Positions 47,670 to 55,923 of a stretch of 64,000 nucleotides of DNA are shown here, piece by piece (position 1 is the stretch's first letter; every line of letters starts with the position of its first letter). The notes under the pieces were generated by a model. The model did no database searches. It was not told where the DNA came from and saw only the letters and a list, made by a program, of their open reading frames with translations. The translations under genes and the position numbers were made by a program. This DNA comes from Cronobacter universalis NCTC 9529 (GTDB taxonomy: Bacteria > Pseudomonadota > Gammaproteobacteria > Enterobacterales > Enterobacteriaceae), in the NCBI RefSeq assembly GCF_001277175.1, contig NZ_CP012257.1, positions 4,092,001-4,156,000 on the forward strand, in the 5' to 3' direction.

Positions 47670-48244
47670 GAGGCGCCACTCCCGGCGACATCTTCGATCG
47701 CGGCAAGAATATTGGCGTACGCGCCGCAGCGGCAGATATTGCCGCTCATGCGCTCACGAATTTCATCGGCGGTCATTTCCGGGGGGGAGACTAAATCATG
47801 CGTCACATGGCTTGGAATGCCCGCTTCGATTTCCTTGAGCATCGCGACCGAGGAGCAGATCTGCCCCGGCGTGCAGTAGCCGCACTGAAAGCCGTCATGC
47901 TCCACAAACGCCGCCTGCATCGGGTGCAGGTTCTCCGGCGTTCCCAGCCCCTCAATGGTGGTGACGTCGGCATCCTGGTGCATCACCGCCAGCGTCAGGC
48001 ACGAGTTCACGCGCCGTCCGTCGATGATGACCGTACACGCGCCGCACTGGCCGTGATCGCAGCCTTTCTTAGTGCCCGTCAGCGCCAGATGTTCGCGCAG
48101 CGCGTCCAGCAGCGTGGTGCGGGTGTCGACCTCCAGCTGCCGGGTTTCGCCATTCACCGTCAGCCTCAGCGGGACATATTGCGGCGGCGGGCCGCCTGCC
48201 TCGCGCAGATGCCCGTGGTGTGTTTCATCGCCGTGGTTGCTCAT
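47666..48244 (-). CDS. paoA: Aldehyde oxidase, [2Fe-2S] subunit without Tat signal
   Basis: 192 residues with two [2Fe-2S] clusters: Cys62, 67, 70 and 82 ([17 protein letters not shown]) and Cys121, 124, 171, 173 ([18 protein letters not shown]). E. coli PaoA is about 229 residues and begins with a twin-arginine signal that takes the whole trimer to the periplasm. Here the N-terminus is short and hydrophilic ([20 protein letters not shown]), with no RR motif or hydrophobic stretch. The complex is therefore predicted to stay in the cytoplasm, unless a signal lies upstream in another frame; I see none. First gene of the operon. Confidence 0.92.
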   Translation of the reverse strand: MSNHGDETHHGHLREAGGPPPQYVPLRLTVNGETRQLEVDTRTTLLDALREHLALTGTKKGCDHGQCGACTVIIDGRRVNSCLTLAVMHQDADVTTIEGLGTPENLHPMQAAFVEHDGFQCGYCTPGQICSSVAMLKEIEAGIPSHVTHDLVSPPEMTADEIRERMSGNICRCGAYANILAAIEDVAGSGAS

Positions 48245-48429
48245 GCCAGGCCTCCAGTATTGTCAAAGTGAAAAGAGTGTGGCCGCTACGATGCCGCGCG
48301 GCTTTTTTTATAACGGAGAGTTAATAATAGACGGCGCTGACGCGCTGGCAGGCGCCGCTAAAAAATTGCCGCCCGCCGCCGATACCTCTGGTATCGTGAA
48401 TTCCCCCGAAGCCGCCTGAACCTGACGCT

Positions 48430-49479
48430 ATGATTTCCATCTGCATGATCGTGAAAAACGAGGCAAAGCATCTTGCCGATACGCTCGCCTCCGTCGCCGC
48501 GCATTTCGACGATATTGTGATTGTCGATACCGGCTCGCAGGACGACACCAGAGCCGTCGCGCAACGCTTTACCGACAAGGTGTATGACTTCGCGTGGGTG
48601 GACGATTTCGCGGCGGCGCGCAACGCCTCGCTGGAGTACGCTCGTCACGAATGGGTGCTGGTTATTGATGCCGATGAATCCATAACGGCGGTAGATATTC
48701 CGGCGCTACAGGCGCTTATCCATGCGCACCCGGAGGGCGTCGGGCGCGTGGAGCGGATTAACTATATTGACGAAGGCGACGGCGTAACCACCCTGCGCGA
48801 GCGCGTGTCGCGCCTGTTTCCGAAGGCGCGTTATCATTACCAGGGCGTGATCCATGAGCAGGTGACGCCGCGTGAGGGCCACGCGCCTGGCGACATGTTC
48901 CCGGTTCCCGTGACGCTCGATCACGTCGGCTACAAAAACGCGGTGTTGCAGGAGACGGATAAAATTACCCGCAATATCCGCCTGCTGGAACGGGCGTTGC
49001 AGACGCAGCCGGACGATCCGTATCTCTGGTTTCAGCTTGGCAAAAGCCATTTTCTCAAACGCGGCTACGGACAAGCGTCAGAGGCGTTTCGCAAAGCGCT
49101 GAGTTATGAACCGAACGTGGCGCTGGAGTATGTCGAAGAGCTGGTCGAAACGCTGGGCTATGCGCTGATCAATCAGGGCGATTACGCGGCGGCCATGAGC
49201 ATTCTTGATTACGAACGCTGGTATACCTCCGCCGATTTCATGTTTCTTAAGGCGCTGATTTTGATGAACAACGGCCAGCTACAGGCGGCGGTAGACACCT
49301 TCTTACACTGCACCCGCATGCCGCAGAGCAGCAAAGCGGGCGTGACCAGCTTTAAGGCCTGGTACAACATCGGGGTGATCCTGGAAATCTCGGGCATGAC
49401 GGCGGATGCGCAGGCCTGTTATACGCAGTGCGGCGACTACCCACCCGCGCAGGCAGGCCTGACTCGGCTGAACGCCTGA
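48430..49479 (+). CDS. Family 2 glycosyltransferase with TPR-like C-terminal repeats
   Basis: 349 residues, no signal peptide or membrane helix. The N-terminal 180 residues are a GT-A/GT2 domain: MISICMIVKNEAKHLADTL, DDIVIVDTGSQDDT, the DxD-type VLVIDADES and the WVDDFAAARNASLEYA segment. The C-terminal half holds tetratricopeptide-like helical repeats (QPDDPYLWFQLGKSHFLKRG YGQASEAFRKAL, then GYALINQGDYAAAMSIL). This layout resembles SunS-type and other cytosolic glycosyltransferases that modify peptides or proteins. Acceptor unknown; it stands alone, divergent from paoA. Confidence 0.78.
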   Translation: MISICMIVKNEAKHLADTLASVAAHFDDIVIVDTGSQDDTRAVAQRFTDKVYDFAWVDDFAAARNASLEYARHEWVLVIDADESITAVDIPALQALIHAHPEGVGRVERINYIDEGDGVTTLRERVSRLFPKARYHYQGVIHEQVTPREGHAPGDMFPVPVTLDHVGYKNAVLQETDKITRNIRLLERALQTQPDDPYLWFQLGKSHFLKRGYGQASEAFRKALSYEPNVALEYVEELVETLGYALINQGDYAAAMSILDYERWYTSADFMFLKALILMNNGQLQAAVDTFLHCTRMPQSSKAGVTSFKAWYNIGVILEISGMTADAQACYTQCGDYPPAQAGLTRLNA

Positions 49480-49488
49480 CGCACGCCT

Positions 49489-50391
49489 TTACCTTTTCCG
49501 GCTGCCGGTCATTTTCAGGGCTTCGACCACCAGCGAAAAGGCAGGAGATGGCTGTTTTCTGCTGGGATAATAGAGGTAATAGCCAGGAAATGGCGCGCAC
49601 CATGATTCCAGCACGCGCACCAGGCTTCCGTCTTTAAAGCGATCGTCAAATTCCCCTTCTGGCAGGAACGCGATGCCGAGTCCGTCCAGCGCGGCGTGAA
49701 CGATATGCGCCGCCGTATTGAAAATAAGCTGGCCCTCAACCCGCACATTCACCGGCCCATCCTGCCCATCAAATTCCCAGACATACAGCCCGCCTCCGCT
49801 GGTCATACGCAGATTAATGCAGTTGTGAGCCACCAAATCGTGCGGCGTTTCCGGCACCGGATGCGCCGCGAAGTAATCCGGCGAAGCGGCGGCAGCCATC
49901 CGCATCGGCGGGCTGATCGGTACGGCAATCATGTCTTTATCGATCGTACCGCCAAGCCGCACGCCTGCATCAAAGCGATCCGCGACGATATTGCGAAACC
50001 CATGGTTGGCATCAAATTCCATCTGAATATCCGGGTAATCGCGTAAGATCGGCGTCAGTTTTGGTAGTAAGAGCGCATGCAGAACGTGCGGATCGCAGGT
50101 AATACGCACCTTACCCGCAGGCTTATCACGCAGTGCGCTCAGCATGTCGAGTTCTGCTTCGATTTCATCAAAACGGTTGCCGATCGCCTCCAGCAGACGC
50201 TCGCCTGCGGCCGTGAGCGAAATGCTGCGCGTCGTGCGCGTCAGCAGGCGCAGCTTTAGCCGGTTTTCCAGCCCGGCAATCGCCTGGCTTAGCGCCGACT
50301 GCGTCACGCCAAGCTGCGCCGCAGCGCGGGTAAAACTGCCCTCGCGCGCAACGGTCACAAAAGAAAACAGATCGTTCAGGTTACGTTTCAT
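49489..50391 (-). CDS. LysR-family regulator
   Basis: 300 residues. The N-terminal winged helix (LNDLFSFVTVAREGSFTRAA, AAQLGVTQSALSQAIAGLE) is followed by the PBP-like effector domain of the CrgA/AaeR-like group (GKVRITCDPHVLHALLLPKL, DAGVRLGGTIDKDMIAVPI). It is divergent from the MFS-adh-cupin genes across 305 bases containing a strong dyad, and is the probable regulator of those genes. Inducer unknown. Confidence 0.87.
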   Translation of the reverse strand: MKRNLNDLFSFVTVAREGSFTRAAAQLGVTQSALSQAIAGLENRLKLRLLTRTTRSISLTAAGERLLEAIGNRFDEIEAELDMLSALRDKPAGKVRITCDPHVLHALLLPKLTPILRDYPDIQMEFDANHGFRNIVADRFDAGVRLGGTIDKDMIAVPISPPMRMAAAASPDYFAAHPVPETPHDLVAHNCINLRMTSGGGLYVWEFDGQDGPVNVRVEGQLIFNTAAHIVHAALDGLGIAFLPEGEFDDRFKDGSLVRVLESWCAPFPGYYLYYPSRKQPSPAFSLVVEALKMTGSRKR

Positions 50392-50412
50392 CGCCCGTCT
50401 TCTCGCTTCAAT

Positions 50413-50431
50413 TTATTAGTAAACCTAATAA
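50413..50431. promoter_or_regulatory. LysR-type operator candidate
   Basis: TTATTAGTAAACCTAATAA is a perfect 7-bp dyad (TTATTAG/CTAATAA) around TAAAC, 22 bases upstream of the lysR start, with the T-N11-A core of LysR sites. The rest of the 305-base divergent gap (50432-50696) is GC-rich and shows no gene. Confidence 0.55.
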
Positions 50432-50696
50432 CAGTGTTTAGTATTCATTAGCTAGTCACCCTGACACACCCGTGTAAAACTTTCATCAACAATCCGTTCT
50501 GCTCTCGCGGCGCAGGTTTACGCACCGCCGCTTTTTACGGAGCCAGAAACGCCGAACGCCCGTTCCGGCTCGTTTCCCGGCTCCCGAGAACACCAGGGTT
50601 TTCAGCCATGTGCCGCATTTTTGCGGCGCCTGTGCTGGCGTGCGCGCTATGCAGCGCGTCGGACCACCCTCTATCACGCTACAGGGCCTGTTGAAG

Positions 50697-51878
50697 ATGA
50701 CAACGACGACACATGATGACACCCACCCGCGCGCATACTGGAGCGGCGTGCTGGCAATGACGCTCTGCGCCTTTGCGCTGGTAGCCTCGGAATTTATGCC
50801 GGTGAGCCTGTTGACGCCGGTATCACAGGATTTAGGCATCAGCGAAGGACTGGCGGGCCAGGGCATCGCGATTTCCGGCGCGCTGGCGGTACTGACCAGC
50901 CTGTTTCTGTCACAGCTCGCAGGCACTCTCAATCGCAAGACCTTGCTGCTGGGACTGACGCTGCTGATGGCGCTGTCCGGCGTCATCATCGCGCTCGCGC
51001 CCGATTACCTCGCTTATATGGCGGGCCGCGCGCTGATTGGCGTGGCGATCGGCGGGTTCTGGTCGCTCAGCACGGCAACGGCGATTCGGCTGGTGCCGCG
51101 TCAGCAGGTGCCACGCGCGCTGGCGATTTTCAACGGCGGCAATGCGCTGGCCACGGTTATCGCCGCCCCGCTCGGCAGCTGGCTCGGCGCGGTGATCGGC
51201 TGGCGCGGCGCGTTCTTCTGCCTCGCACCGATCGCGCTGTTCGCCTTTATCTGGCAATGGCGAAGCCTGCCTGCGATGCCTGCGCAGGGGCACAACGGTC
51301 GCGCTGGCGGCGCGCTGCGCCAGCCGCTGGTGATCGCGGGCATGGCGGCCAGCGGGATTTTCTTCATGGGTCAGTTCGCGCTCTTTACCTATGTGCGTCC
51401 GTTTCTGGAAACCGTCACCCGCGTCAGTGTCCCTACGCTGTCGCTCATTCTGCTTGGCATTGGCACCGCCGGGTTTACCGGCACGCTGCTGATTAGTGGC
51501 GCGCTGCGCTCAGGCTTCTACCGGACGCTTATTGCCATCCCTTTTTTAATGGCGGCAATCGCCGTCGCGCTGACCGTAGTGGGCCACAGCGTATCGCTGG
51601 TCGCGGCACTGCTGTGCGGCTGGGGGCTTATCGCCACCGCCGCGCCCGTGGGCTGGTGGACATGGGTCGCCCGGACGCTGCCCGATAACGCCGAGGCGGG
51701 CGGCGGCCTGATGGTGGCAGTCGTTCAGCTTTCCATCGCGCTCGGCTCCACGCTCGGCGGGTTCGCTTTTGACCACAGCGGCTGGCGCAGCACGTTCTTT
51801 CTGAGCGCCGGGCTGTTACTGCTGGCAGCCCTGCTGGCAACCATCACGTCAAAGCAGGATCCACATTCTGACATCTGA
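50697..51878 (+). CDS. MFS efflux transporter (DHA1 family, NepI/AraJ-like)
   Basis: 393-residue, 12-helix major facilitator. The EFMPVSLLTPVSQDLGISEG opening and VGWWTWVARTL segment resemble the purine-nucleoside exporter NepI and sugar-efflux relatives. The start at 50697 (MTTTTHDD) is preferred; the reading from 50610 adds a segment unlike transporter N-termini. Probably exports a small molecule whose presence is sensed by the divergent LysR protein. The adh gene follows 34 bases on. Confidence 0.82.
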   Translation: MTTTTHDDTHPRAYWSGVLAMTLCAFALVASEFMPVSLLTPVSQDLGISEGLAGQGIAISGALAVLTSLFLSQLAGTLNRKTLLLGLTLLMALSGVIIALAPDYLAYMAGRALIGVAIGGFWSLSTATAIRLVPRQQVPRALAIFNGGNALATVIAAPLGSWLGAVIGWRGAFFCLAPIALFAFIWQWRSLPAMPAQGHNGRAGGALRQPLVIAGMAASGIFFMGQFALFTYVRPFLETVTRVSVPTLSLILLGIGTAGFTGTLLISGALRSGFYRTLIAIPFLMAAIAVALTVVGHSVSLVAALLCGWGLIATAAPVGWWTWVARTLPDNAEAGGGLMVAVVQLSIALGSTLGGFAFDHSGWRSTFFLSAGLLLLAALLATITSKQDPHSDI

Positions 51879-51912
51879 GCCGCAAGCCGGCCGAACATTA
51901 AGGAGTTTCGTT

Positions 51913-52959
51913 ATGCACATTAAGGCTATTGGCGCGCTTTCCGCCACTCAACCGCTTGAACCGATGACGATTACCCGCCGCGAGCCCGGCGAGCACGATG
52001 TGCAAATCGCCATCGCGTATTGCGGCGTTTGCCACTCGGATATTCATCAGGCGCGCGCCGAATGGGCAGGCACGTTATTTCCCTGCGTGCCGGGCCATGA
52101 AATCGTCGGTCGCGTCACTGCAATCGGCACGAAAGTGACCGCTTTTGCGCCCGGCGATCTGGTGGGCGTCGGCTGCATCGTCGACAGCTGTAAAGATTGC
52201 GAAGAGTGCGATGACGGGCTTGAGAACTACTGCGATCACATGATCGGCACCTATAACTTCCCGACGCCGGACGCGCCGGGCCATACGCTTGGCGGTTATT
52301 CACAACAGATTGTCGTGCATGAGCGCTATGTACTGCGCATCCGTCATCCGGAATCCCAGCTCGCCGCTGTCGCGCCGTTACTGTGTGCAGGCATTACGAC
52401 CTATTCGCCGCTGCGTCACTGGCAAGTTGGGCCAGGGAAAAAAGTGGGCATCATCGGCATCGGCGGGCTTGGGCATATGGGTATCAAACTGGCGCACGCG
52501 ATGGGCGGGCAGGTCGTGGCGTTTACCACATCAGAATCCAAACGCGACGCGGCGAAAGCGCTGGGCGCGGATGAAGTGGTGGTATCGCGTAACGCCAGTG
52601 AAATGCAGGCGCACGCCAAAAGCTTCGATTTCATCCTGAACACCGTGGCCGCGCCGCATAACCTGGATGCCTTCACTGCGCTTTTAAAACGCGACGGCAC
52701 AATGACGCTGGTGGGCGCGCCCGCTTCGCCGCATCCGTCGCCGGAAGTCTTTAACCTGATTTTCAAACGCCGCGCTATCGCGGGCTCGATGATTGGCGGC
52801 ATCCCGGAAACTCAGGAGATGCTCGATTTTTGCGCCGGGCACCATATCGTCGCCGACATTGAGCTTATCCGCGCCGACGACATTAACGAGGCGTGGGAGC
52901 GCATGATCAAAGGCGATGTGAAATATCGCTTTGTCATCGACACCGCTACGCTGGCGTGA
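51913..52959 (+). CDS. yahK: Zinc-type NADP-dependent alcohol dehydrogenase (YahK-like)
   Basis: 348 residues, closely similar to E. coli YahK, a broad aldehyde reductase. Catalytic-zinc ligands: Cys in YCGVCHSDIHQ, His-Glu in GHEIVGRV, Cys in APLLCAGITTYSPL. Structural-zinc cysteines are in VDSCKDCEECDDGLENYC. The cofactor fold is VGIIGIGGLGHMGIKLAHAMG. It probably reduces toxic or aromatic aldehydes to alcohols. It is in an apparent operon with the MFS exporter and the cupin, opposite the LysR regulator. Confidence 0.93.
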   Translation: MHIKAIGALSATQPLEPMTITRREPGEHDVQIAIAYCGVCHSDIHQARAEWAGTLFPCVPGHEIVGRVTAIGTKVTAFAPGDLVGVGCIVDSCKDCEECDDGLENYCDHMIGTYNFPTPDAPGHTLGGYSQQIVVHERYVLRIRHPESQLAAVAPLLCAGITTYSPLRHWQVGPGKKVGIIGIGGLGHMGIKLAHAMGGQVVAFTTSESKRDAAKALGADEVVVSRNASEMQAHAKSFDFILNTVAAPHNLDAFTALLKRDGTMTLVGAPASPHPSPEVFNLIFKRRAIAGSMIGGIPETQEMLDFCAGHHIVADIELIRADDINEAWERMIKGDVKYRFVIDTATLA

Positions 52960-52994
52960 AAGACGCCCTGTTCTCATGACTGAGGAGTTAAATT

Positions 52995-53399
52995 ATGACG
53001 GATATTTATTATTGTGGTTCGCAGGCCTCTTACGCTGGCCCGGAAGCGTGGTTTACCGGTACCGTGCGTGTCGATCCGCTGTTCCCGGCGAATGCCCCGG
53101 CGCGCGCTGGCGGTAATAGCGTCACATTTGAACCGGGCGCGCGAACGGCATGGCATACGCATCCACTGGGCCAGACGCTGATCGTCACCGCCGGTTTCGG
53201 CTATGTGCAGACCTGGGGAGAGCCTGCTCGTGAAATTCGCCCCGGCGATGTGGTCTGGATCCCGCCGTATGAAAAACACTGGCATGGTGCCAGCCCGACT
53301 ACGCCGCTGACGCATATCGCTATCCAGGAAGCGCAGGATGGCAGCGTGGTGGAGTGGCTTGAACATGTGTCCGACGAGCAGTACGGGGAACGCGGGTAA
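52995..53399 (+). CDS. Cupin-domain protein
   Basis: 134-residue single-domain cupin. The metal-binding motifs are visible: [21 protein letters not shown] (His-His...Glu position changed to Gln) and [20 protein letters not shown]. The same family fold serves as carboxymuconolactone-like or hydroxynitrile-lyase-like enzymes; no reaction can be assigned. It starts 35 bases after adh with a good TGAGGAG site and ends the operon before a terminator. Confidence 0.85.
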   Translation: MTDIYYCGSQASYAGPEAWFTGTVRVDPLFPANAPARAGGNSVTFEPGARTAWHTHPLGQTLIVTAGFGYVQTWGEPAREIRPGDVVWIPPYEKHWHGASPTTPLTHIAIQEAQDGSVVEWLEHVSDEQYGERG

Positions 53400-53417
53400 G
53401 CGCATACTCTTGTGAAT

Positions 53418-53442
53418 AAAGACCGGTTTAAATCCGGTCTTT
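53418..53442. terminator. Bidirectional terminator after the cupin gene
   Basis: AAAGACCGG / CCGGTCTTT, 9 bp with loop TTTAAAT, between the convergent cupin and LprI-like genes; its right edge touches the stop of the latter. Confidence 0.75.
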
Positions 53443-53912
53443 CAATCAGCCTTTATCAGCAGCCTGATTTCATCTGCATGCCGCTTGTTAAGGGTGATTT
53501 CGCACTGATCGATGTAGGCAGGATAATCGTAAGCATCTTCGTTAATCTCTGTTGCAACCGCTTCACAGAGTTGATCCCGGTACTGCTTCCACACTGCCTG
53601 CGCCTTGAGAAACCGCTGATTAAAAACGTCACCCGCCGTGAGGCCCGCGTCTTGCTTACCATTAAAATCGCCAGGATTGTTAGCGAGAATATTTTTACTG
53701 GCGCGCGCAATCAGTGCATCCAGTTCCCTCGCACTTTCTACTTTTTTCTTTGCCAGACAATTGTATCCTTCCGCAACGGAAGCACTCTGCCTGAAACAAT
53801 GCTCGCGCTCCGGCCCCTCGCTTAATGAGGCATAACAGGAAGCAGGAAGCAGAAAAAAACAAGCCAAAGCCGTAATACGTTTCACTGGGATTTTCTTCGT
53901 TAAAGATTTCAT
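53442..53912 (-). CDS. LprI/DUF1311-like periplasmic protein (candidate immunity)
   Basis: 156 residues with a signal peptide (ITALACFFLLPASCYA) and a mature helical domain of the DUF1311/LprI type: EHCFRQSASVAEGYNCLAKK, a LKAQAVWKQYRDQLCEAV signature and YIDQCEITLNKRHADEI, with cysteines able to pair. LprI of Mycobacterium tuberculosis inhibits lysozyme. Here the gene follows a lysozyme-like effector by 69 bases, so a periplasmic immunity role against that effector is the natural inference. It could instead be a general lysozyme inhibitor. Confidence 0.75.
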   Translation of the reverse strand: MKSLTKKIPVKRITALACFFLLPASCYASLSEGPEREHCFRQSASVAEGYNCLAKKKVESARELDALIARASKNILANNPGDFNGKQDAGLTAGDVFNQRFLKAQAVWKQYRDQLCEAVATEINEDAYDYPAYIDQCEITLNKRHADEIRLLIKAD

Positions 53913-53981
53913 CTGCCTGTCGACACGCTGTTATAAGGGTTAATCGTTGAAAGGGTAGACTGTTTAAAAGCATAACGAAAC

Positions 53982-54932
53982 TTATTCTTTTAAATAAGCC
54001 AGTCGCTTTCGGGTCGGCTCAAATGACATATAAATTGCATCCTGCCTAATGTACCGGGCAAGTTTCTCTTTGCCGCCCACTGCCGCTTTAAAGAGGGCAG
54101 TGACGCTATGCGCTCCCTGAAAAAAGATATCGACGACCACATCCCTGATTTTTTTATCGAGAGATGCCCATCCTGGCGCGCCGGGAATATCGGGAGCCAG
54201 CTTTTCATAAAGCCTGCGCGCCTCGTCAGCCTTCTTCTGATAAGAAATCTTAAAAAGCTGGACTTGCTGGATATGGCTGATTTCGCCCACAAAGGGGCCA
54301 TAGATTCTGATAAAATCCACCGCAGCATCTCCTTTACGAAAGGCGGCCTTTGAACACAGGACCGCTTTGTACTCTTCGATACCTGCCTGACGCAAGGTAG
54401 CAAAAATTTCGCCGCTGCTTCGATTACCCATATCATAGCCTCGGCCTAATGTGACGCCAGATCCCACAGTGCCCGGCGTATGTAATACTCTTGAAAAATA
54501 AGGGTAGGTATTTCTTCCCCTGAAAGGAGCAGCGGTTTTGATGTAATCGATACCTTCAGCATCAAAGGTCAGTTGTCCTTCATTAACTATCAGAATCCCA
54601 CTTTTTTGTACTGGTAATGAACCTGGTGACGCTGCGTTATTAATCGCCATCATAAACCAGTTATCCATTGGCTGAACTAACCCGGAAGGTGAAAGATTTA
54701 ATAACCGTTGATACCAGCAGATAGCCTCAATAGTCTCATGATTGCAGATACTGTCAGCGCCTATGCTCCGCCCGGTAAAAAACGTGTAACCTGATTTATT
54801 TATCGCCGTTTTTAACAGCCTCACGTCTTCCGGATTATTCGTTCCACAAAACCCTACAGGAGCTGACAGACGGAATATTTTCGGATTACTGTAATAAACC
54901 CCGCCATTTTTTGAAGCTATTCCTTTTTGCAT
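53982..54932 (-). CDS. Pesticin/lysozyme-like peptidoglycan hydrolase (candidate T6SS effector)
   Basis: 316 residues, no signal peptide. Residues about 30-100 resemble a peptidoglycan-binding fold (DVRLLKTAINKSGY, ETIEAICWYQRLLNLSPSGL). Residues about 110-316 carry the pesticin-like muramidase pattern: VNEGQLTFDAEGID, then YFSRVLHTPGTVGSGVTLGR followed by GYDMGNRSSGEIFATLRQAG. Glu118 or Glu126, Thr161 and Asp167 are candidate catalytic residues. The absence of a signal, the AT-rich composition and the adjacent secreted LprI-like protein fit a type VI effector delivered to rivals. No hcp or vgrG is adjacent. Confidence 0.72.
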   Translation of the reverse strand: MQKGIASKNGGVYYSNPKIFRLSAPVGFCGTNNPEDVRLLKTAINKSGYTFFTGRSIGADSICNHETIEAICWYQRLLNLSPSGLVQPMDNWFMMAINNAASPGSLPVQKSGILIVNEGQLTFDAEGIDYIKTAAPFRGRNTYPYFSRVLHTPGTVGSGVTLGRGYDMGNRSSGEIFATLRQAGIEEYKAVLCSKAAFRKGDAAVDFIRIYGPFVGEISHIQQVQLFKISYQKKADEARRLYEKLAPDIPGAPGWASLDKKIRDVVVDIFFQGAHSVTALFKAAVGGKEKLARYIRQDAIYMSFEPTRKRLAYLKE

Positions 54933-55272
54933 ATAATCCCTTTATATTTTTTGGAAACTCTGAAAAAGACATTAATCAAACCGATTCGTTATAAATAGAT
55001 CTTTATGGGGATATTGGGTATAGCCAGAGCTGGCAATTAGGAATACGTTTAATTGATGGAAGAATCACATATCGATCTTAAACAACCAACAAACCTGGCA
55101 GAATATTAATTCCTGCACCTGTTTAATAGATGGTTACGTATTAGCTCAGTCTGAGAAGGAGGGTTGCACAGAATCATCTGCACAAAAAAGCTTATCGGCG
55201 GGGAAAGGCCAGGTATAATCCGCGGCAGCGGGAATGGCCCGCTCTCCTTTCCTTAGCCACAAGGACGTCACG
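54933..55272. other. AT-rich gap upstream of the effector, no gene seen
   Basis: 340 bases between two divergent genes. The first 200 are AT-rich like the effector gene; the last 70 return to GC-rich sequence and hold the CPBP promoter (AGGTATAATCC near 55210 could be its -10). I see no coding frame, RNA gene or repeat worth naming. Confidence 0.5.
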
Positions 55273-55923
55273 ATGAACGCGCCCGCCGACCGACTTCAAC
55301 ATACGCTGCTTTGCATTACCGTCGGGCTGGCCTGGTTTATGCTGCCGATGGTGGTATCGATGCTGCCGGGCTATATGAGCATTTACCGTGCCGGGTTCGC
55401 CACGCCGTTGCTCTACTTCGTGTTCTGGCTGCCGTTCGCGCTATTTTGCTGGCAGCGCTACCAGAAGCGCTTCGGTCTGCTGCCTGTGGGCGGGCTGAGC
55501 GTGCAGTCGCTGGCATTGCCGGGGCTGGCGCTGCTGGCGCTCTCCATCATTCATGGGCTGTTCGGCAGGCAGGAGCCCTGGAGCGCGACGCTTTCGCAGA
55601 TGTCATCCCTGAACCTTGCGCTCACGGCGGTCTGCATCTGCCTGCTGGCGCCGGTGGTGGAAGAAGTTATCTGCCGCGGCTTTTTGCTGAATGCGGGCAT
55701 CGGCTGGGGGAAAATGGGCCAGACGGTCGCGATGGTCGGCACATCGCTGTTTTTCGCCATCGGCCATGCGCAGTACCAGATGCCCACCACTTTCGTCTGG
55801 CTGTTCATCTTCTCGGTAATCCTCTGCCAGGTGCGCATTCATACCGGCAGCCTGCTGGCGCCCATCGTCCTGCATTCGGCGACCAATATTATCGGCATGA
55901 TGGCGGCGCTGAAGCTCTCCTGA
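55273..55923 (+). CDS. CPBP-family intramembrane glutamic protease
   Basis: 216-residue membrane protein, about seven helices. The CAAX-protease/bacteriocin-processing motifs are intact: Glu130-Glu131 and Arg135 (VVEEVICRGFLLN), His165 (FFAIGHAQYQ) and His201 (LAPIVLHSATNIIGM). In bacteria such proteins process or resist peptides; the target is unknown. The ATG at 55273 follows AGGACG; the in-frame upstream reading from 55234 is less likely. Its stop codon directly abuts that of the convergent kinase gene. Confidence 0.85.
   Translation: MNAPADRLQHTLLCITVGLAWFMLPMVVSMLPGYMSIYRAGFATPLLYFVFWLPFALFCWQRYQKRFGLLPVGGLSVQSLALPGLALLALSIIHGLFGRQEPWSATLSQMSSLNLALTAVCICLLAPVVEEVICRGFLLNAGIGWGKMGQTVAMVGTSLFFAIGHAQYQMPTTFVWLFIFSVILCQVRIHTGSLLAPIVLHSATNIIGMMAALKLS

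Noticed and set aside
54933..55272. Remnant of vgrG, PAAR or hcp beside the lysozyme-like effector
   Set aside because: I read the gap for such motifs in the obvious frames and found none.
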